The notes beneath the pieces are model-generated. The model was not told where the DNA came from, did no database searches, and saw nothing but the letters and a program-made list of their open reading frames with translations. The translations under genes were made by a program, and so were the position numbers. A DNA stretch of 53,213 nucleotides, from contig CAMNXA010000019.1 of NCBI GenBank assembly GCA_946566685.1, positions 1-53,213 on the forward strand. The letters are read 5' to 3'. Source of the stretch: an uncultured Lachnospiraceae bacterium. GTDB taxonomy: Bacteria > Bacillota > Clostridia > Lachnospirales > Lachnospiraceae. Shown here piece after piece: positions 1-10,010 of this stretch; position 1 is the stretch's first letter, and each line of letters starts with the position of its first letter.

Positions 1-242
1 AGTAAGAATGTTTGATTTGACACATTATTGTTATCTAGAAATTGTTATGCTTTGAGAGTATTATAGATGCAATATCCTCGATTGTCAAGCACAATCTGCA
101 ACTTTTATCTGGTCTTTCCACCGCATCCGTGTTATAATAAGCACATGTTCGGCGGGCTGTGTGTTAAGCGGCTTAAGACTACAACATCTGTCTACAGGAT
201 ACAATTAACTTCAAGAAACAGCAGGAGGCATTATAGATTATT
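1..242 (+). other. Leader region before the first gene
   Basis: No gene is visible in this stretch. A TATAAT hexamer lies at 133-138, but no good -35 box sits 16-18 bases before it, so it is only a weak promoter candidate for the three plus-strand genes that follow. A TTGACA at 17-22 has no well-spaced -10 partner. A strong ribosome binding site, AGGAGG, is at 225-230, about 12 bases before the first ATG, which is longer than usual. Confidence 0.3.
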
Positions 243-1100
243 ATGGATTATCAATCAAATAATCAGTCCGGCGATCCGCAAAACACCGGAACGCCTTATT
301 ATAATACAACTAACAGTGGGGATACTCCTGTAAACAATGGAAATCCCCAGAACAATACGGCCAATGACCAAAATCCTTATGGGAATTCAGGCAATAATGG
401 AAATCCCTATGGCAATGCAAACAATAATGGGAACCCCTATGGCAGTGCAAATAATAATGGAAATCCTTATGGCAATGCAGGCAATAATGGAAACCCCTAT
501 AGCAATACAGGCAATAATGGAAATCCCTATGGCAATTCAGACTATAATGGAAACCCCTATAGCAATGCCGCCAATAATGGAAATCCCTATGGCAATGCCG
601 CCAATAACGGAAACCCTTATGGCAATCTTCCATACAATAATACAAACCAATATAACAATCCATACAACAACACAAATCCCTATTACAACGGGAATCCTTA
701 TGGCTACGCAGGCGCAAGGATTATGAGTCCCCAGAAAAATAAGGGCGAAGGTATGGCAACCGCTGCCATGATTCTGGGCATCATCAGTCTGGTCAGTCTA
801 TTGTTGTTGCGCATTTACATCCCTTTCCTTTTGGGTGGTGTCGGTATTATCCTGGCAGTCCTGTCCAAAGGTAAGGCAAAGAAAATGCTCGGCAGGGCCA
901 AAGCCGGACTCATCTGCTGCATCACAGGCCTTGCATTGGACATTACGCTCTGTGTTTTCAGTGTTTATCTGGTGTTCGCCCTTCCGGACATCTTGCCGGA
1001 AATGGTAGATGAAGTCAATAAGATGTGCGAAGAGCAATATGGTATGACCTATGAAGAGTTAATGGATGAAATATATGAGATGTGGGATATAGAGCCTTAA
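243..1100 (+). CDS. Asn/Gly/Pro/Tyr-repeat DUF4190-like membrane protein
   Basis: Protein of 285 residues in two parts. Residues 1-155 are low complexity and dominated by a ten-residue repeat of the form NPYGNANNNG, about nine units from residue 44 to 133. Residues about 165-250 hold hydrophobic segments (ATAAMILGIISL, FLLGGVGIILAVL, AGLICCITGLAL) separated by a basic loop, the usual pattern of the DUF4190 family. An acidic tail of about 30 residues ends the protein. A soluble, disordered N-terminus followed by membrane helices is typical of the family; its biochemical role is unknown. It leads a run of three closely spaced plus-strand genes, with the next starting 16 bases after its stop. 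The repeats make its length liable to vary between strains. Confidence 0.8.
   Translation: MDYQSNNQSGDPQNTGTPYYNTTNSGDTPVNNGNPQNNTANDQNPYGNSGNNGNPYGNANNNGNPYGSANNNGNPYGNAGNNGNPYSNTGNNGNPYGNSDYNGNPYSNAANNGNPYGNAANNGNPYGNLPYNNTNQYNNPYNNTNPYYNGNPYGYAGARIMSPQKNKGEGMATAAMILGIISLVSLLLLRIYIPFLLGGVGIILAVLSKGKAKKMLGRAKAGLICCITGLALDITLCVFSVYLVFALPDILPEMVDEVNKMCEEQYGMTYEELMDEIYEMWDIEP
372..641 (+). repeat. 30-bp in-frame tandem repeat (about 9 units)
   Basis: Tandem coding repeat with a 30-base period that encodes NPYGNANNNG-like units. Copies differ mostly at third positions and in the residue pair after NPYGN. The period is a multiple of three, so gain or loss of units changes protein length without breaking the frame. 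The mirrored open frames on both strands here are by-products of the repeat. Confidence 0.85.
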
Positions 1101-1115
1101 AGGAGGTTATGAATT

Positions 1116-1622
1116 ATGATGATTGGACAGATTACTAATCCTTATTTATATAATGCATATAACTATAATGCATATACTGCTTCCAATCCGGAAGAGGAGG
1201 AACGCGTCATTATCCGCAATCCCGGTGAATCCACTGAAAAGCAGGCTGGCAAAAAGTCTTCCCCCGCAGAATGTGAAACCTGCAAGAACCGAAAATATCA
1301 GGACGGCTCCGATGAAGATGTGTCCTTTAAGAGTCCATCCCACATAGATCCCAATGCCGCCGCTTCCCGCGTGAGAAGCCATGAACAGGAGCATGTGAGC
1401 AATGCTTATAAAAAGGCGGCCGAAAATAACGGCAAAGTAATGTCCTGTAATGTGTCTATCCGCACGGACATCTGCCCGGAATGTGGACGCACCTATGTGT
1501 CCGGCGGTACCACTGCCACACAGATCAAATATTATAACGAAGAGAATCCCTATCAAAAAGAAATGAAATCCTCTGATGCCGCTAACAAATACCGGGGCAT
1601 GAACCTCGATATCGCATGTTAA
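1116..1622 (+). CDS. Small HExxH-motif protein, SprA-like putative metallopeptidase
   Basis: Protein of 168 residues, preceded by a strong AAAGGAGG. Visible motifs are a Cys pair at about C53 and C56 (CETC), the zincin-type motif HEQEH at residues 89-93 inside RSHEQEHVSNA, and a second Cys pair at about C120 and C123 (CPECG). The HExxH plus this Cys-rich setting resembles small predicted metallopeptidases of the SprA-related kind, but a third zinc ligand cannot be assigned by eye. The N-terminus is rich in Tyr and Asn (YLYNAYNYNAY), has no signal peptide, and suggests a cytoplasmic protein. It lies between two membrane protein genes, probably co-transcribed. The family name is an inference; the motif is seen. 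Confidence 0.7.
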   Translation: MMIGQITNPYLYNAYNYNAYTASNPEEEERVIIRNPGESTEKQAGKKSSPAECETCKNRKYQDGSDEDVSFKSPSHIDPNAAASRVRSHEQEHVSNAYKKAAENNGKVMSCNVSIRTDICPECGRTYVSGGTTATQIKYYNEENPYQKEMKSSDAANKYRGMNLDIAC

Positions 1623-1647
1623 CATTCATCGGAGTCAGGAGTTTTGT

Positions 1648-2376
1648 ATGAATACTTTTAAATCCTCCGCAGAACTGAAAGCTTCTGCAAAAGAAAAAAT
1701 GTTCGGCCACTACGGCACTGCTGTAGGCGCCGTCCTCATCATTATGTGTACCGTTGGTTCTCTCACAGGCATAACCAATCTGCTGGTAGATTTAACCACC
1801 GTCTCCGGCACTGTTATCTATTATGCCATTTCGTTTTTAATCTCGCTGTTGTCAGGTTTATTTACCTCCGGCACTACGTATCTCTATTTGAAAATCATCT
1901 GTGGCAGAACGGCTTATGCCAGGGATATTTTCTACGGCTTCAGTCTCTGCCCGAACAAAGCAATCCTGATGCAGGGATGGATTTCCCTGATCACCTATAT
2001 TGCCAATATACCGATGATCGTTTTAAGTTATCGCATGTTACACGCCACAGAGACAGAGATTCTGGCCCTGATGCTCCCTTATGCGCTGTGCATCATCCTC
2101 TCCGGCGTGGTCTCTACAGTGTTAGGCCTTTTGTATGCTCTGGTTTTTTATCTGCTCCATGATTTTCCACAGTATTCTACCAGGGAACTGCTTGCCAGAA
2201 GCCGTCAACTGATGCGTGGTCATAAGGGAAGGCTGTTCTATATATATGTCAGCTTTCTTCCCCTGTTTCTGGCCGCAATCCTTTCCTGCGGCATCGGGTT
2301 GTTATGGCTGGTTCCCTATATAAATGCAACCCAGACGGAATTCTTTTTGGATCTGATTCAGAATAAACAAATTTAG
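1648..2376 (+). CDS. DUF975 family membrane protein
   Basis: Protein of 242 residues with a CAGGAG site six bases before its ATG. It starts with an amphipathic stretch (SSAELKASAKEKMFGHYGTAVGA), followed by about five to six hydrophobic segments, and ends in the family's typical VPYINATQTEFF motif. This is the DUF975 layout common in Firmicutes; the function is not established. It is third in the plus-strand run, and its stop codon overlaps the stop of the minus-strand surface protein by four bases, so the two genes converge tail to tail with no room for a separate terminator. Confidence 0.85.
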   Translation: MNTFKSSAELKASAKEKMFGHYGTAVGAVLIIMCTVGSLTGITNLLVDLTTVSGTVIYYAISFLISLLSGLFTSGTTYLYLKIICGRTAYARDIFYGFSLCPNKAILMQGWISLITYIANIPMIVLSYRMLHATETEILALMLPYALCIILSGVVSTVLGLLYALVFYLLHDFPQYSTRELLARSRQLMRGHKGRLFYIYVSFLPLFLAAILSCGIGLLWLVPYINATQTEFFLDLIQNKQI

Positions 2377-5051
2377 AATGACAACTCTGTTCCCATTGCA
2401 CCTATACGTTTGCCGATACTATGATAGTACACAAGCAGACAGAAAATGGCCATCATCGCAATATACTTTCTCAGACGATGCCCCTGTCTGGCCCATCTCA
2501 CCAGCGCAGATACAATTTCCTTCTTTTCCTCTTCTGTCATCCCTCTCTCTTTATCCGTAAAATAGAGTAACAGATATGTCAGTCCGGCTATCATGGCAAC
2601 TGTGGCATAAACTTCCGTTTGATGTGTATCTCCTGTCTTCGGTTCATTTCCGGCAACATTATTTTCATCTATAACAATCGCATTATTATCGCCATTATCT
2701 ATAACAGTCTCTTCGCTGCCTGTCTCACCCAAGAAAGCACCAGCATTATCTGTGTCATCGGAAATATTAACATCATCTAGGTTGGTATTATCCTCCGTGC
2801 TGTCTCCGCCATGAGTGCCGCCGGATCCACTGCCGGCACTGCTTCCTGTATTTCCACCAGAAGTATCTCCACCGCTTCCGGGCTTATCTTCCCCGCCGGA
2901 ATTGCTCCCATCGGCTTCAAAAACCGCCTCTATCCTGTGATTTTCCCTTACATTGGTAAACGTGTAGATCCCATTCGCTCCATTCACTATGGCTGTCACA
3001 TCTGTTCCATCCACCGCTACACTCTTAATCCTGTAACCATTGTCCGGCGTGACCGAAAAACTCTGTTCTGCGCCCTCATTAACAGCCACATAATCTGCCG
3101 GAGTAATCCGGCCGCCTGTTCCTGCCACTGCTGTAATAGTATAGACCGCCCCCGTAACAACTGTCCAACTCGCATAAATGTTGGTAGCAGTTGTCACCGC
3201 TGTATGAAAATCAAATGCTGTACTCCCGCCATCCTGTGTTTTCCATCCGGCAAACTGATGTCCTGCCTTGCCCGGCGCATCGGGTTGTCTTACCTGCTTC
3301 CCATCCAGAATTAACTGGGGTTCCTGAGATGTTCCACTTCCATAGGCTGTTGGCCCGTCATAAAAGGTTACGGTATAGTATTTCACCATTGCCTCAGTGT
3401 CTGCGCTCTGCACTGTCACGGTCACTTCCGTATCTACACCGTCCACATGCACATCTATTCCGGTATCGATGGACTTAGACCAGTAAGAATCCGGATTTAC
3501 CCTGGTGATATCATAGATGTTATATGTACCGTTTTTCACCTGCTTGAGGTCGGTGATAAATTCTGTGCCGTTGTTTGACCGCAGCGCAAAAACCCTGTCA
3601 TGATCAGGCCACTCCACCCCGTCTTTATAGACATGAACAGTGACTGTATACGTATCAGCTTTGACTGGCAAATCGCCTACCTGCCAGCCATACCATTTAT
3701 CATCGGATGCATTCCCGTCATTTACATCTCCTAAATATGCCTCCTTTGCCCTGTCGAGCGCGTCACCTGATAATGGCTGTGTACCATCCGCGTTCATAAA
3801 GACTATATAACGCTCGTCAGGACAATCCCAAAAGGCATGAGAATGATCAAAATTACTGTACAACTCCATTATGATCGGTTTTATATCATGGTCAGCATCC
3901 ACTGCGATCTTCATGTATTTCAATTTTTGGCAACTATCAAATGCAGTTACTGAAATAGTCTGTACACTTTGGGGAATGTCTATACTGTATAAATTGATAC
4001 AATACTCAAATGCACTGCCAATCTTACTGACAGTATTCGGAATATTTATTTCCTCCAAGCCATAACATGAAGCAAAAGTGGCATCCGGTATGCCTGTCAT
4101 TCCCTGTGGAAAATCTACACTTTTTAACTTAACACAATGCGCAAAAATATTTGTATTCATGTCATTAACGGAGTCGGGAATCTTCACATACTCCAGATTT
4201 TTACAATTGCCAAAGGCATTATTTTGAATTTTCTTTAAGCCGTTATTTATGACCACTCTTTTTAAATTACTGCATTCCGCAAAGGCACTGCCGCCTATGG
4301 ATTGCACACTGCCTGGAATTTCCACGCTGACCAGACTCTGACACTGATAAAATGCCTTTTGCGCAATAGATGTCACATCCCATTCTTCACCATTAAATGA
4401 AATCTGGGCAGGAATCACCAATGCATCGCTTATTCCTTCCTCAAAGCCTGCAATTTCAACGCTTCTTATACTGTCATGATTTTCCAGCACCTCATATTTG
4501 ATGTGATCTATCACGCAAGGATCTGATGCATAGGCCTCCACGCCGCCGTCTGCGCCCGGTATTTCCATGCTTGATGCCGCCAATATTTCATTTCCTGAAA
4601 CAGTCTCCACGACCTCTATTTCTTCAAAGGCCTTCTCTTCTTCATTTGTGTCTCCGCCATTTGTCTCGGATTTCTCCGCAGTACTATCCTCTATATTCTC
4701 ATTACCCGCACCTGTATGATTCTCATCCTTGTTATTTCCGTCATCCTTATTTTCACTGTCCTGATGCATTCCACTATTATCGATACCACTGCCAATATTG
4801 GCACTGCTTTCTTCTTTGCCATTACCGGCACTATCATTTATTCCACTGTCATCCATGGCATCATTTATATCTGTAATTTCACCGGCAGGATTACTGATGT
4901 TAGAAGACACCGGTTCCTCCAGAGCAAAGGCCGGAATATGACTCTGCCCGACCATCAAAAGAAACGCCAGCACTACCGCAAGCCCTCTGTGGAACCTGTT
5001 CTTTCTTTTCAGTACTCTATTTTCCCCGCTCATTGCTCTTCTCTCTTTCAT
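2373..5051 (-). CDS. Secreted BspA-type leucine-rich-repeat surface protein
   Basis: Protein of 892 residues. It has a basic N-terminus and signal peptide (GLAVVLAFLLMVGQSHIPAFA, cleavage near residue 44), then an acidic Asn/Asp/Gly/Ser-rich spacer to about residue 145. About seven BspA-type leucine-rich repeats follow (pattern AFxxCxxLxxVxIPxSVxxIG) to roughly residue 385, then a mixed region. An InlB-type beta repeat (VTFYDG...FAGWKT...ASW) and a GG/S-rich spacer come next. The C-terminus has a sortase-like EPKTGD at about 803-808 and a hydrophobic helix, but continues for about 60 more residues with a second helix (YIAMMAIFCLLVYY), unlike a standard sorting signal. The first ATG follows directly after the prfB terminator; the ATG at 5033 is an alternative start. 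A role in adhesion or surface binding is inferred from the repeats. Confidence 0.85.
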   Translation of the reverse strand: MKERRAMSGENRVLKRKNRFHRGLAVVLAFLLMVGQSHIPAFALEEPVSSNISNPAGEITDINDAMDDSGINDSAGNGKEESSANIGSGIDNSGMHQDSENKDDGNNKDENHTGAGNENIEDSTAEKSETNGGDTNEEEKAFEEIEVVETVSGNEILAASSMEIPGADGGVEAYASDPCVIDHIKYEVLENHDSIRSVEIAGFEEGISDALVIPAQISFNGEEWDVTSIAQKAFYQCQSLVSVEIPGSVQSIGGSAFAECSNLKRVVINNGLKKIQNNAFGNCKNLEYVKIPDSVNDMNTNIFAHCVKLKSVDFPQGMTGIPDATFASCYGLEEINIPNTVSKIGSAFEYCINLYSIDIPQSVQTISVTAFDSCQKLKYMKIAVDADHDIKPIIMELYSNFDHSHAFWDCPDERYIVFMNADGTQPLSGDALDRAKEAYLGDVNDGNASDDKWYGWQVGDLPVKADTYTVTVHVYKDGVEWPDHDRVFALRSNNGTEFITDLKQVKNGTYNIYDITRVNPDSYWSKSIDTGIDVHVDGVDTEVTVTVQSADTEAMVKYYTVTFYDGPTAYGSGTSQEPQLILDGKQVRQPDAPGKAGHQFAGWKTQDGGSTAFDFHTAVTTATNIYASWTVVTGAVYTITAVAGTGGRITPADYVAVNEGAEQSFSVTPDNGYRIKSVAVDGTDVTAIVNGANGIYTFTNVRENHRIEAVFEADGSNSGGEDKPGSGGDTSGGNTGSSAGSGSGGTHGGDSTEDNTNLDDVNISDDTDNAGAFLGETGSEETVIDNGDNNAIVIDENNVAGNEPKTGDTHQTEVYATVAMIAGLTYLLLYFTDKERGMTEEEKKEIVSALVRWARQGHRLRKYIAMMAIFCLLVYYHSIGKRIGAMGTELSF

Positions 5052-5059
5052 TGGTTGTC

Positions 5060-5083
5060 AAAAGGGCAGACCTTCGTCTGCCC
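5060..5083 (-). terminator. Rho-independent terminator of prfB
   Basis: On the minus strand GGGCAGAC, a GAAG loop, GTCTGCCC and then TTTT form a perfect 8-bp stem with a U-run, 12 bases after the prfB stop. The LRR protein gene starts just beyond it. Confidence 0.85.
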
Positions 5084-5094
5084 AATATTAGCAC

Positions 5095-6199
5095 TTACTT
5101 ATTGATCCACCGCAGATAGGCATTGATAAAAGGATCAATCGCCCCATCCATCACTGCGTCCACATTACCCGACTCTTCGTTTGTCCGATGATCTTTGACC
5201 ATAGTATAGGGCTGCATCACGTAAGACCTGATCTGATTGCCCCATCCAATCTCTTTCACATCTCCCCGGATATCCGACAGCTTCTCCGCATTTTCTTCCT
5301 GCTTCAGCATATAAAGCTTTGCCTTCAGCATCTGCATCGCCTTATCCTTGTTCTGGAACTGGGAACGCTCATTCTGGCAGGTAACCACGATTCCTGTTGG
5401 AAAATGTGTAATGCGGATAGCCGATGAAGTCTTGTTGATATGCTGGCCGCCTGCGCCGCTGCTTCGATAGGTATCGATGCGGATATCTTCGTCTTTTACC
5501 TCCACATCCACATCCTCTTCGATATCAGGCATCACATCCAGTGATACAAAAGATGTCTGCCGCTTGCCCTGTGCGTTAAAGGGCGAAATTCGCACCAGCC
5601 TGTGCACCCCTTTCTCGGATTTCAGATATCCATAGGCATTTTGGCCGTTAATCTGAAAAGTCACGGACTTGATGCCCGCTTCATCACCGTCCAGGTAATC
5701 AATCACTTCCAAAGAATATCCTTTGCGCTCGGCCCATCTGGTATACATACGGTAAAGCATACTGCACCAGTCACAGCTTTCTGTGCCGCCCGCACCGGCA
5801 TTTAATTTGAGGATTGCATTATTCTTATCATACTCACCGGACAAAAGAGTGCTGATCCTGATGTTCTCAAAAGTCTCTTTAAAGGAAGCCAGTTCCTCCT
5901 CAATATCCGGAATGATCGCCGGATCGTTGTCCTCATATCCCATCTCGATCAACGTCAGGATATCCTCATACTGACCGGACAGGCCATCCATGGTCTCCAC
6001 CACGTCCTTAAGCTGCTTGGACTCCCGCATCTTCTGATTGGATTTCTCCGGATCATCCCAGAATCCAGGCGCCTGCATCTCCATCTCTAATTCTTCAATC
6101 CGCTTCACTTTGCCAGCGAGGTCAAAGTGAATCCCTCACTTCCGCCAGGGGACTCTCGTAACCGAGCAGTTCCGATTTCATATTATCCAATTCAACCAC
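5095..6199 (-). CDS. prfB: Peptide chain release factor 2 (programmed +1 frameshift)
   Basis: Releases finished proteins at UGA and UAA codons on the ribosome. The gene is in two frames. A GTG start at 6197-6199, behind AAGGTG, opens a 25-codon frame (VVELDNMKSELLGYESPLAEVRDSL) that stops at UGA 6122-6124. A +1 shift on CTT-TGA-C continues as DLAGKVKRIEEL to the end, giving about 367 residues, normal for RF2. The downstream frame shows the stop-recognition tripeptide SPF (in RISPFNAQ) and the catalytic GGQ loop (SGAGGQHINKTSSA). The frameshift is the classic RF2 autoregulation: low RF2 lets the ribosome shift and make more. It lies about 130 bases downstream of secA, as in many Firmicutes, and is followed by a clear terminator. 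Confidence 0.96.
6121..6136 (-). promoter_or_regulatory. prfB programmed +1 frameshift site
   Basis: Minus-strand codons AGG GAT TCA CTT TGA followed by C. CTT-TGA-C is the conserved slippery stop, and AGGG one codon further upstream serves as the internal Shine-Dalgarno-like stimulator, in the same register as in the well-studied RF2 genes. It joins the short first frame to the main reading frame. Confidence 0.93.
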
Positions 6200-6250
6200 C
6201 TAACGTCACCTTCTTTCTAAAATCAATTCCACTCACATACACCCACCACG

Positions 6251-6330
6251 GGAAGAATGTCGCCCAACGACATTCTTCCGAAGATGACATAGTTGCACTT
6301 AGGTCATGTCCTTTATGACCTTAGTGTAAC
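6251..6330 (-). other. Two strong hairpins between secA and prfB
   Basis: Two inverted repeats fill this gap. At 6251-6279 a 12-bp perfect stem (GGAAGAATGTCG with its complement) encloses a 5-base loop. At 6292-6330 a 16-bp stem with one mismatch (arms around ACTTAGGTCAT) ends two bases from the secA stop codon. Neither is followed by a T-run on the minus strand, so they look more like RNA stability or processing structures, or a dispersed repeat, than simple terminators. Confidence 0.65.
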
Positions 6331-6331
6331 T

Positions 6332-8896
6332 TCATCTTCTTCCGCAGCACTGCTTATACTTCTTCCCGCTTCCGCACGGACAGGGATCATTGGGATACAC
6401 CTTGGCCTCCATCCGCTTCACGGGGCCTTTCTGCAGGGTATCATCTTTATTCGTACCGGTTACTTTCGCAACCTGTTCTCTCTCCACTTTCTGTTCAATC
6501 CGTACACGGAAAAGAAGTCTTACCGTTTCTTCCTTGATGTTCTGTGTCATATCATCGAACATCTCATAACCATTCAGCTTATATTCCACCAACGGATCCT
6601 TCTGTCCGTATGCCTGTAAACCTGCGCCCTGGCGAAGCTGATCCATATCATCGATGTGATCCATCCACTTCCTGTCGATCACCTTCAACAGGATGACACG
6701 CTCAATCTCACGGATTGCCTCGGGCTCCGGGAACTCCGCTTCCTTGGTCTCATATAACTTCACAGCTTCTTCTTTTAACTGCTGTTTCAGGCTGTTCTTC
6801 TTCGGATGGTTCACCCGCGCGGCAGTCACCGGCTGTAATGGAATGGTAGGCAGAAGCAGGGTATTTAACTCATTGAAGTCCCACTCCTCAAAATCCGTAT
6901 CATCCCCGATGCAGATATCCACGCAGTTCTCGGTGATATCCGTAATCATTTTGTAGATGGCATCCCGCATACTCTCGCCATCCAGCACGCGCCTTCTCTC
7001 CTCGTAGATGATCTCCCTCTGCTCGTTCATCACCTGATCGTATTCGAGCAAGTTCTTTCTGATGCCAAAGTTATTGTTCTCAATCTTCTTCTGTGCCGTC
7101 TCGATGGCTTTGGTCAGGGCGGAATGCTCAATCTCCTGCCCTTCCGGGATACCCAGGGCATTGAACATGGAGATCATCCTGTCGGAGCCGAAGAGCCTCA
7201 TCAGATCATCTTCCAGGGAAATATAGAACCGGGACTCGCCGGGATCTCCCTGACGGCCGCTTCGGCCGCGCAGCTGATTATCAATACGCCTGGACTCATG
7301 CCGTTCCGTACCAATGATCATCAGGCCGCCCGCCGCTCTCGCTTCATCATCCAGTTTAATATCCGTACCACGTCCTGCCATATTGGTGGCAATGGTGACT
7401 GCCCCATGGATACCGGCATCCGCCACAATCTCTGCTTCCATCTCATGGAACTTGGCATTCAATACTTTATGCTCGATACCGTTTCTCTTTAAGATGCCGC
7501 TGAGTTCCTCGGAAGCATCGATGTTGATCGTACCCACCAACACGGGCTGGCCCTTGGCATGTGCCTCCTGTACGGCGTGTAAGATTGCTTTCAGTTTCTC
7601 TTTTCTTGTCTTATATACAGAATCCTGATGGTCGATACGGGCCACCGGCTTATTGGTGGGAATCGCCACCACATCCATGCCGTAAATATCACGGAACTCT
7701 TTTTCCTCCGTGAGGGCCGTACCGGTCATACCTGCTTTTTTCTCAAATTTATTAAAGAAATTCTGGAAGGTGATGGTCGCAAGCGTCTTGCTCTCTCTTT
7801 TCACCTTCACATGTTCCTTCGCCTCAATGGCCTGATGCAGGCCATCGGAATAACGGCGGCCCGGCATGATACGTCCGGTAAACTCATCCACGATCAGCAC
7901 CTGATCGTCTTTGACCACATAATCCTGATCACGGAACATCAGATTGTGCGCCCGCAGCGCCAATATAATATTGTGCTGAATCTCCAGATTCTCCGGATCC
8001 GCCAGGTTTTCTATCTGGAAGAAGCGCTCCACCTTGCTCACGCCCTGGGCTGTCAGGTTCACAACCTTGTCCTTCTCATTGACGATAAAGTCTCCGGTCT
8101 CCTCCCGCTCCACACCCATGATGGCATCCATCTTGGTCAGTTCTTCCATATCTTCGCCGCGGGTAAGCTGTTTGGCCAGAATGTCACAGGCCTCATACAG
8201 TTTCGTGGACTTGCCGCTCTGTCCGGAAATAATCAGAGGGGTCCGCGCCTCATCGATCAGCACGGAGTCCACCTCATCGATCACTGCATAGTGCAATTCC
8301 CGCAGCACCAGCTGTTCTTTATAGATAACCATGTTATCACGCAGATAATCAAAGCCCAATTCATTGTTGGTCACATAGGTGATATCGCAGTTATATGCCT
8401 CCCTGCGCTCCTCAGGCTTCATATCATTTAAGACAACGCCTACCTTTAAGCCCAGGAACTCATGAACCTGTCCCATCCACTCCGCATCACGCTTTGCCAG
8501 ATAATCATTAACCGTAACGACATGTACACCCCTGCCTTCCAGGGCATTCAAGTACGCCGGCAGAAGACAGGTCTGTGTCTTACCTTCACCCGTCCGCATC
8601 TCCGCGATGCGTCCCTGATGCAGGACGATGCCGCCGATCAACTGTACCCTGTAATGCTCCGTATTGAGGATTCTTCTGGCTGCCTCCCTGACCACGGCAT
8701 ATGCCTCCGGCAACAGGTCGTCCAAAGTCTCCCCTTGTGTCAGTCTTTTCTTAAACTCTTTCGTTTTATCTCGCAACTGCTCATCAGACATTTCCATCAT
8801 GGTGGGACGTAAGCTTTCAATCTTATCCACCAGGCCGCTGATACGCTTAATCTCCCGCTCGCTATGTGTTCCAAATATTTTCTGTACTACGCTCAT
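6332..8896 (-). CDS. secA: Preprotein translocase ATPase SecA
   Basis: Motor ATPase that drives unfolded secretory proteins through SecYEG. Protein of 854 residues, full length. Visible are the Walker A-like RTGEGKTQ near residue 103, the Walker B region [19 protein letters not shown], helicase motifs ([23 protein letters not shown]) and the C-terminal zinc-binding SecB/ribosome tail [14 protein letters not shown]. The start follows a GAGGAAACC site 21 bases after the buk stop, so it may be read through from ptb-buk. It supplies the export route for the many signal-peptide proteins in this window. Confidence 0.97.
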   Translation of the reverse strand: MSVVQKIFGTHSEREIKRISGLVDKIESLRPTMMEMSDEQLRDKTKEFKKRLTQGETLDDLLPEAYAVVREAARRILNTEHYRVQLIGGIVLHQGRIAEMRTGEGKTQTCLLPAYLNALEGRGVHVVTVNDYLAKRDAEWMGQVHEFLGLKVGVVLNDMKPEERREAYNCDITYVTNNELGFDYLRDNMVIYKEQLVLRELHYAVIDEVDSVLIDEARTPLIISGQSGKSTKLYEACDILAKQLTRGEDMEELTKMDAIMGVEREETGDFIVNEKDKVVNLTAQGVSKVERFFQIENLADPENLEIQHNIILALRAHNLMFRDQDYVVKDDQVLIVDEFTGRIMPGRRYSDGLHQAIEAKEHVKVKRESKTLATITFQNFFNKFEKKAGMTGTALTEEKEFRDIYGMDVVAIPTNKPVARIDHQDSVYKTRKEKLKAILHAVQEAHAKGQPVLVGTINIDASEELSGILKRNGIEHKVLNAKFHEMEAEIVADAGIHGAVTIATNMAGRGTDIKLDDEARAAGGLMIIGTERHESRRIDNQLRGRSGRQGDPGESRFYISLEDDLMRLFGSDRMISMFNALGIPEGQEIEHSALTKAIETAQKKIENNNFGIRKNLLEYDQVMNEQREIIYEERRRVLDGESMRDAIYKMITDITENCVDICIGDDTDFEEWDFNELNTLLLPTIPLQPVTAARVNHPKKNSLKQQLKEEAVKLYETKEAEFPEPEAIREIERVILLKVIDRKWMDHIDDMDQLRQGAGLQAYGQKDPLVEYKLNGYEMFDDMTQNIKEETVRLLFRVRIEQKVEREQVAKVTGTNKDDTLQKGPVKRMEAKVYPNDPCPCGSGKKYKQCCGRR

Positions 8897-8917
8897 GGTT
8901 TCCTCGTTTCCTATATA

Positions 8918-9985
8918 TTAGTAGACCATCGGCTTCTCTTCACCGTTCAATACTCTTAAGCCGCCCTGCACAAGTGCCATCAGTTCATCTTCACCAGGAT
9001 ATACGGTCACAGGCGCAATCCAGCCCGTTTTCTCTTTCAGGCCCGCAGTCACTACCTTGTCATAAGCGATACCGCCGGTCATGATAATCTGATCCACTTT
9101 ACCGTTCAGGACGCATGCCATGGAACCGATATCTTTGGCCACCTGGGTGATGAAAGCCTCTCTCACTTCCTCAGCCTTCTTGTCGCCGTTATCTACCATC
9201 TTCTGCACATCTCTCATATCATTGGTGCCGCAGTAAGCATTGAAGCCGCCGCCGCCCACAAATTTCTTATAAACTTCCTGCTGCGTGTATTTCCCGGAGA
9301 AACACATCTTGATCAGGGCACCGCTTGGCACTGCGCCTGCTCTCTCAGGTGAAAATGCACCGTCACCGTCAAGGGCATTGAACACATCCACTACCTTACC
9401 CATCTTATGTGCACCCACTGACACACCGCCGCCCATGTGAACCACGATCAGGTTCAGGGTATCATATGCTTTGCCGCTCTCCTTTGCATAGCGTTTAGCC
9501 ACTGCCTTCTGATTCAGGGCATGGAACACACTGGTTCTGGGAAGTTCCGGCACTCCGGAGTATCTGGATATGGGATCCAGTTCATCCACCACCACAGGAT
9601 CTACAATGTAGGAAGGTTTCCCAATGGAATCCCCGATCTCTCTTGCCAGAATACCGCCCAGATTGGAAGCATGAGGACCCTGCACTCCAATCTTTAAGTC
9701 CTCTAACAAGTCATCGGTAACCGCATAGGTACCGCCCGGAATCGGTTTTAACATACCGCCGCGTCCCACCACCATATCAAGGGAGTTGATATCGAAATCT
9801 TTCTCTTTCAACAGATTCTCAATGATATTTCTGCGGAAATCCTTCTGGTCCACAATCTTTTCAAACTGTGCAATCTCCTCTGTGGAATGGCGCAGGGTCT
9901 CTTCAAACAATAAGGTCTCATCCTCAAAAACACCAATCTTGGTGGATGTGGAACCGGGATTGATAATCAAACTTTTCACTGCCAT
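8918..9985 (-). CDS. buk: Butyrate kinase
   Basis: Converts butyryl phosphate and ADP to butyrate and ATP, the energy-yielding last step of one butyrate route. Protein of 355 residues with ASKHA-fold acetate/butyrate kinase signatures: the N-terminal phosphate motif [26 protein letters not shown] in the middle, and TGGIAYDK near the C-terminus. A GGAGG site precedes ATG 9985. It lies 25 bases after the phosphate butyryltransferase gene, forming the classical ptb-buk pair. Related branched-chain acyl kinases cannot be fully excluded by eye, but the pairing and length favour butyrate kinase. Confidence 0.93.
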   Translation of the reverse strand: MAVKSLIINPGSTSTKIGVFEDETLLFEETLRHSTEEIAQFEKIVDQKDFRRNIIENLLKEKDFDINSLDMVVGRGGMLKPIPGGTYAVTDDLLEDLKIGVQGPHASNLGGILAREIGDSIGKPSYIVDPVVVDELDPISRYSGVPELPRTSVFHALNQKAVAKRYAKESGKAYDTLNLIVVHMGGGVSVGAHKMGKVVDVFNALDGDGAFSPERAGAVPSGALIKMCFSGKYTQQEVYKKFVGGGGFNAYCGTNDMRDVQKMVDNGDKKAEEVREAFITQVAKDIGSMACVLNGKVDQIIMTGGIAYDKVVTAGLKEKTGWIAPVTVYPGEDELMALVQGGLRVLNGEEKPMVY

Positions 9986-10010
9986 GTTATTGTCCTCCTG
10001 TTCTATGGAA

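Noticed and set aside
310..726. Long open frames on both strands within the repeat of the first gene
   Set aside because: They are by-products of the 30-bp repeat; only the frame with a ribosome binding site and membrane helices is credible.
5095..6108. prfB as a truncated or frameshifted pseudogene
   Set aside because: The upstream frame, slippery CTT-TGA-C and correct protein length show the normal programmed frameshift.
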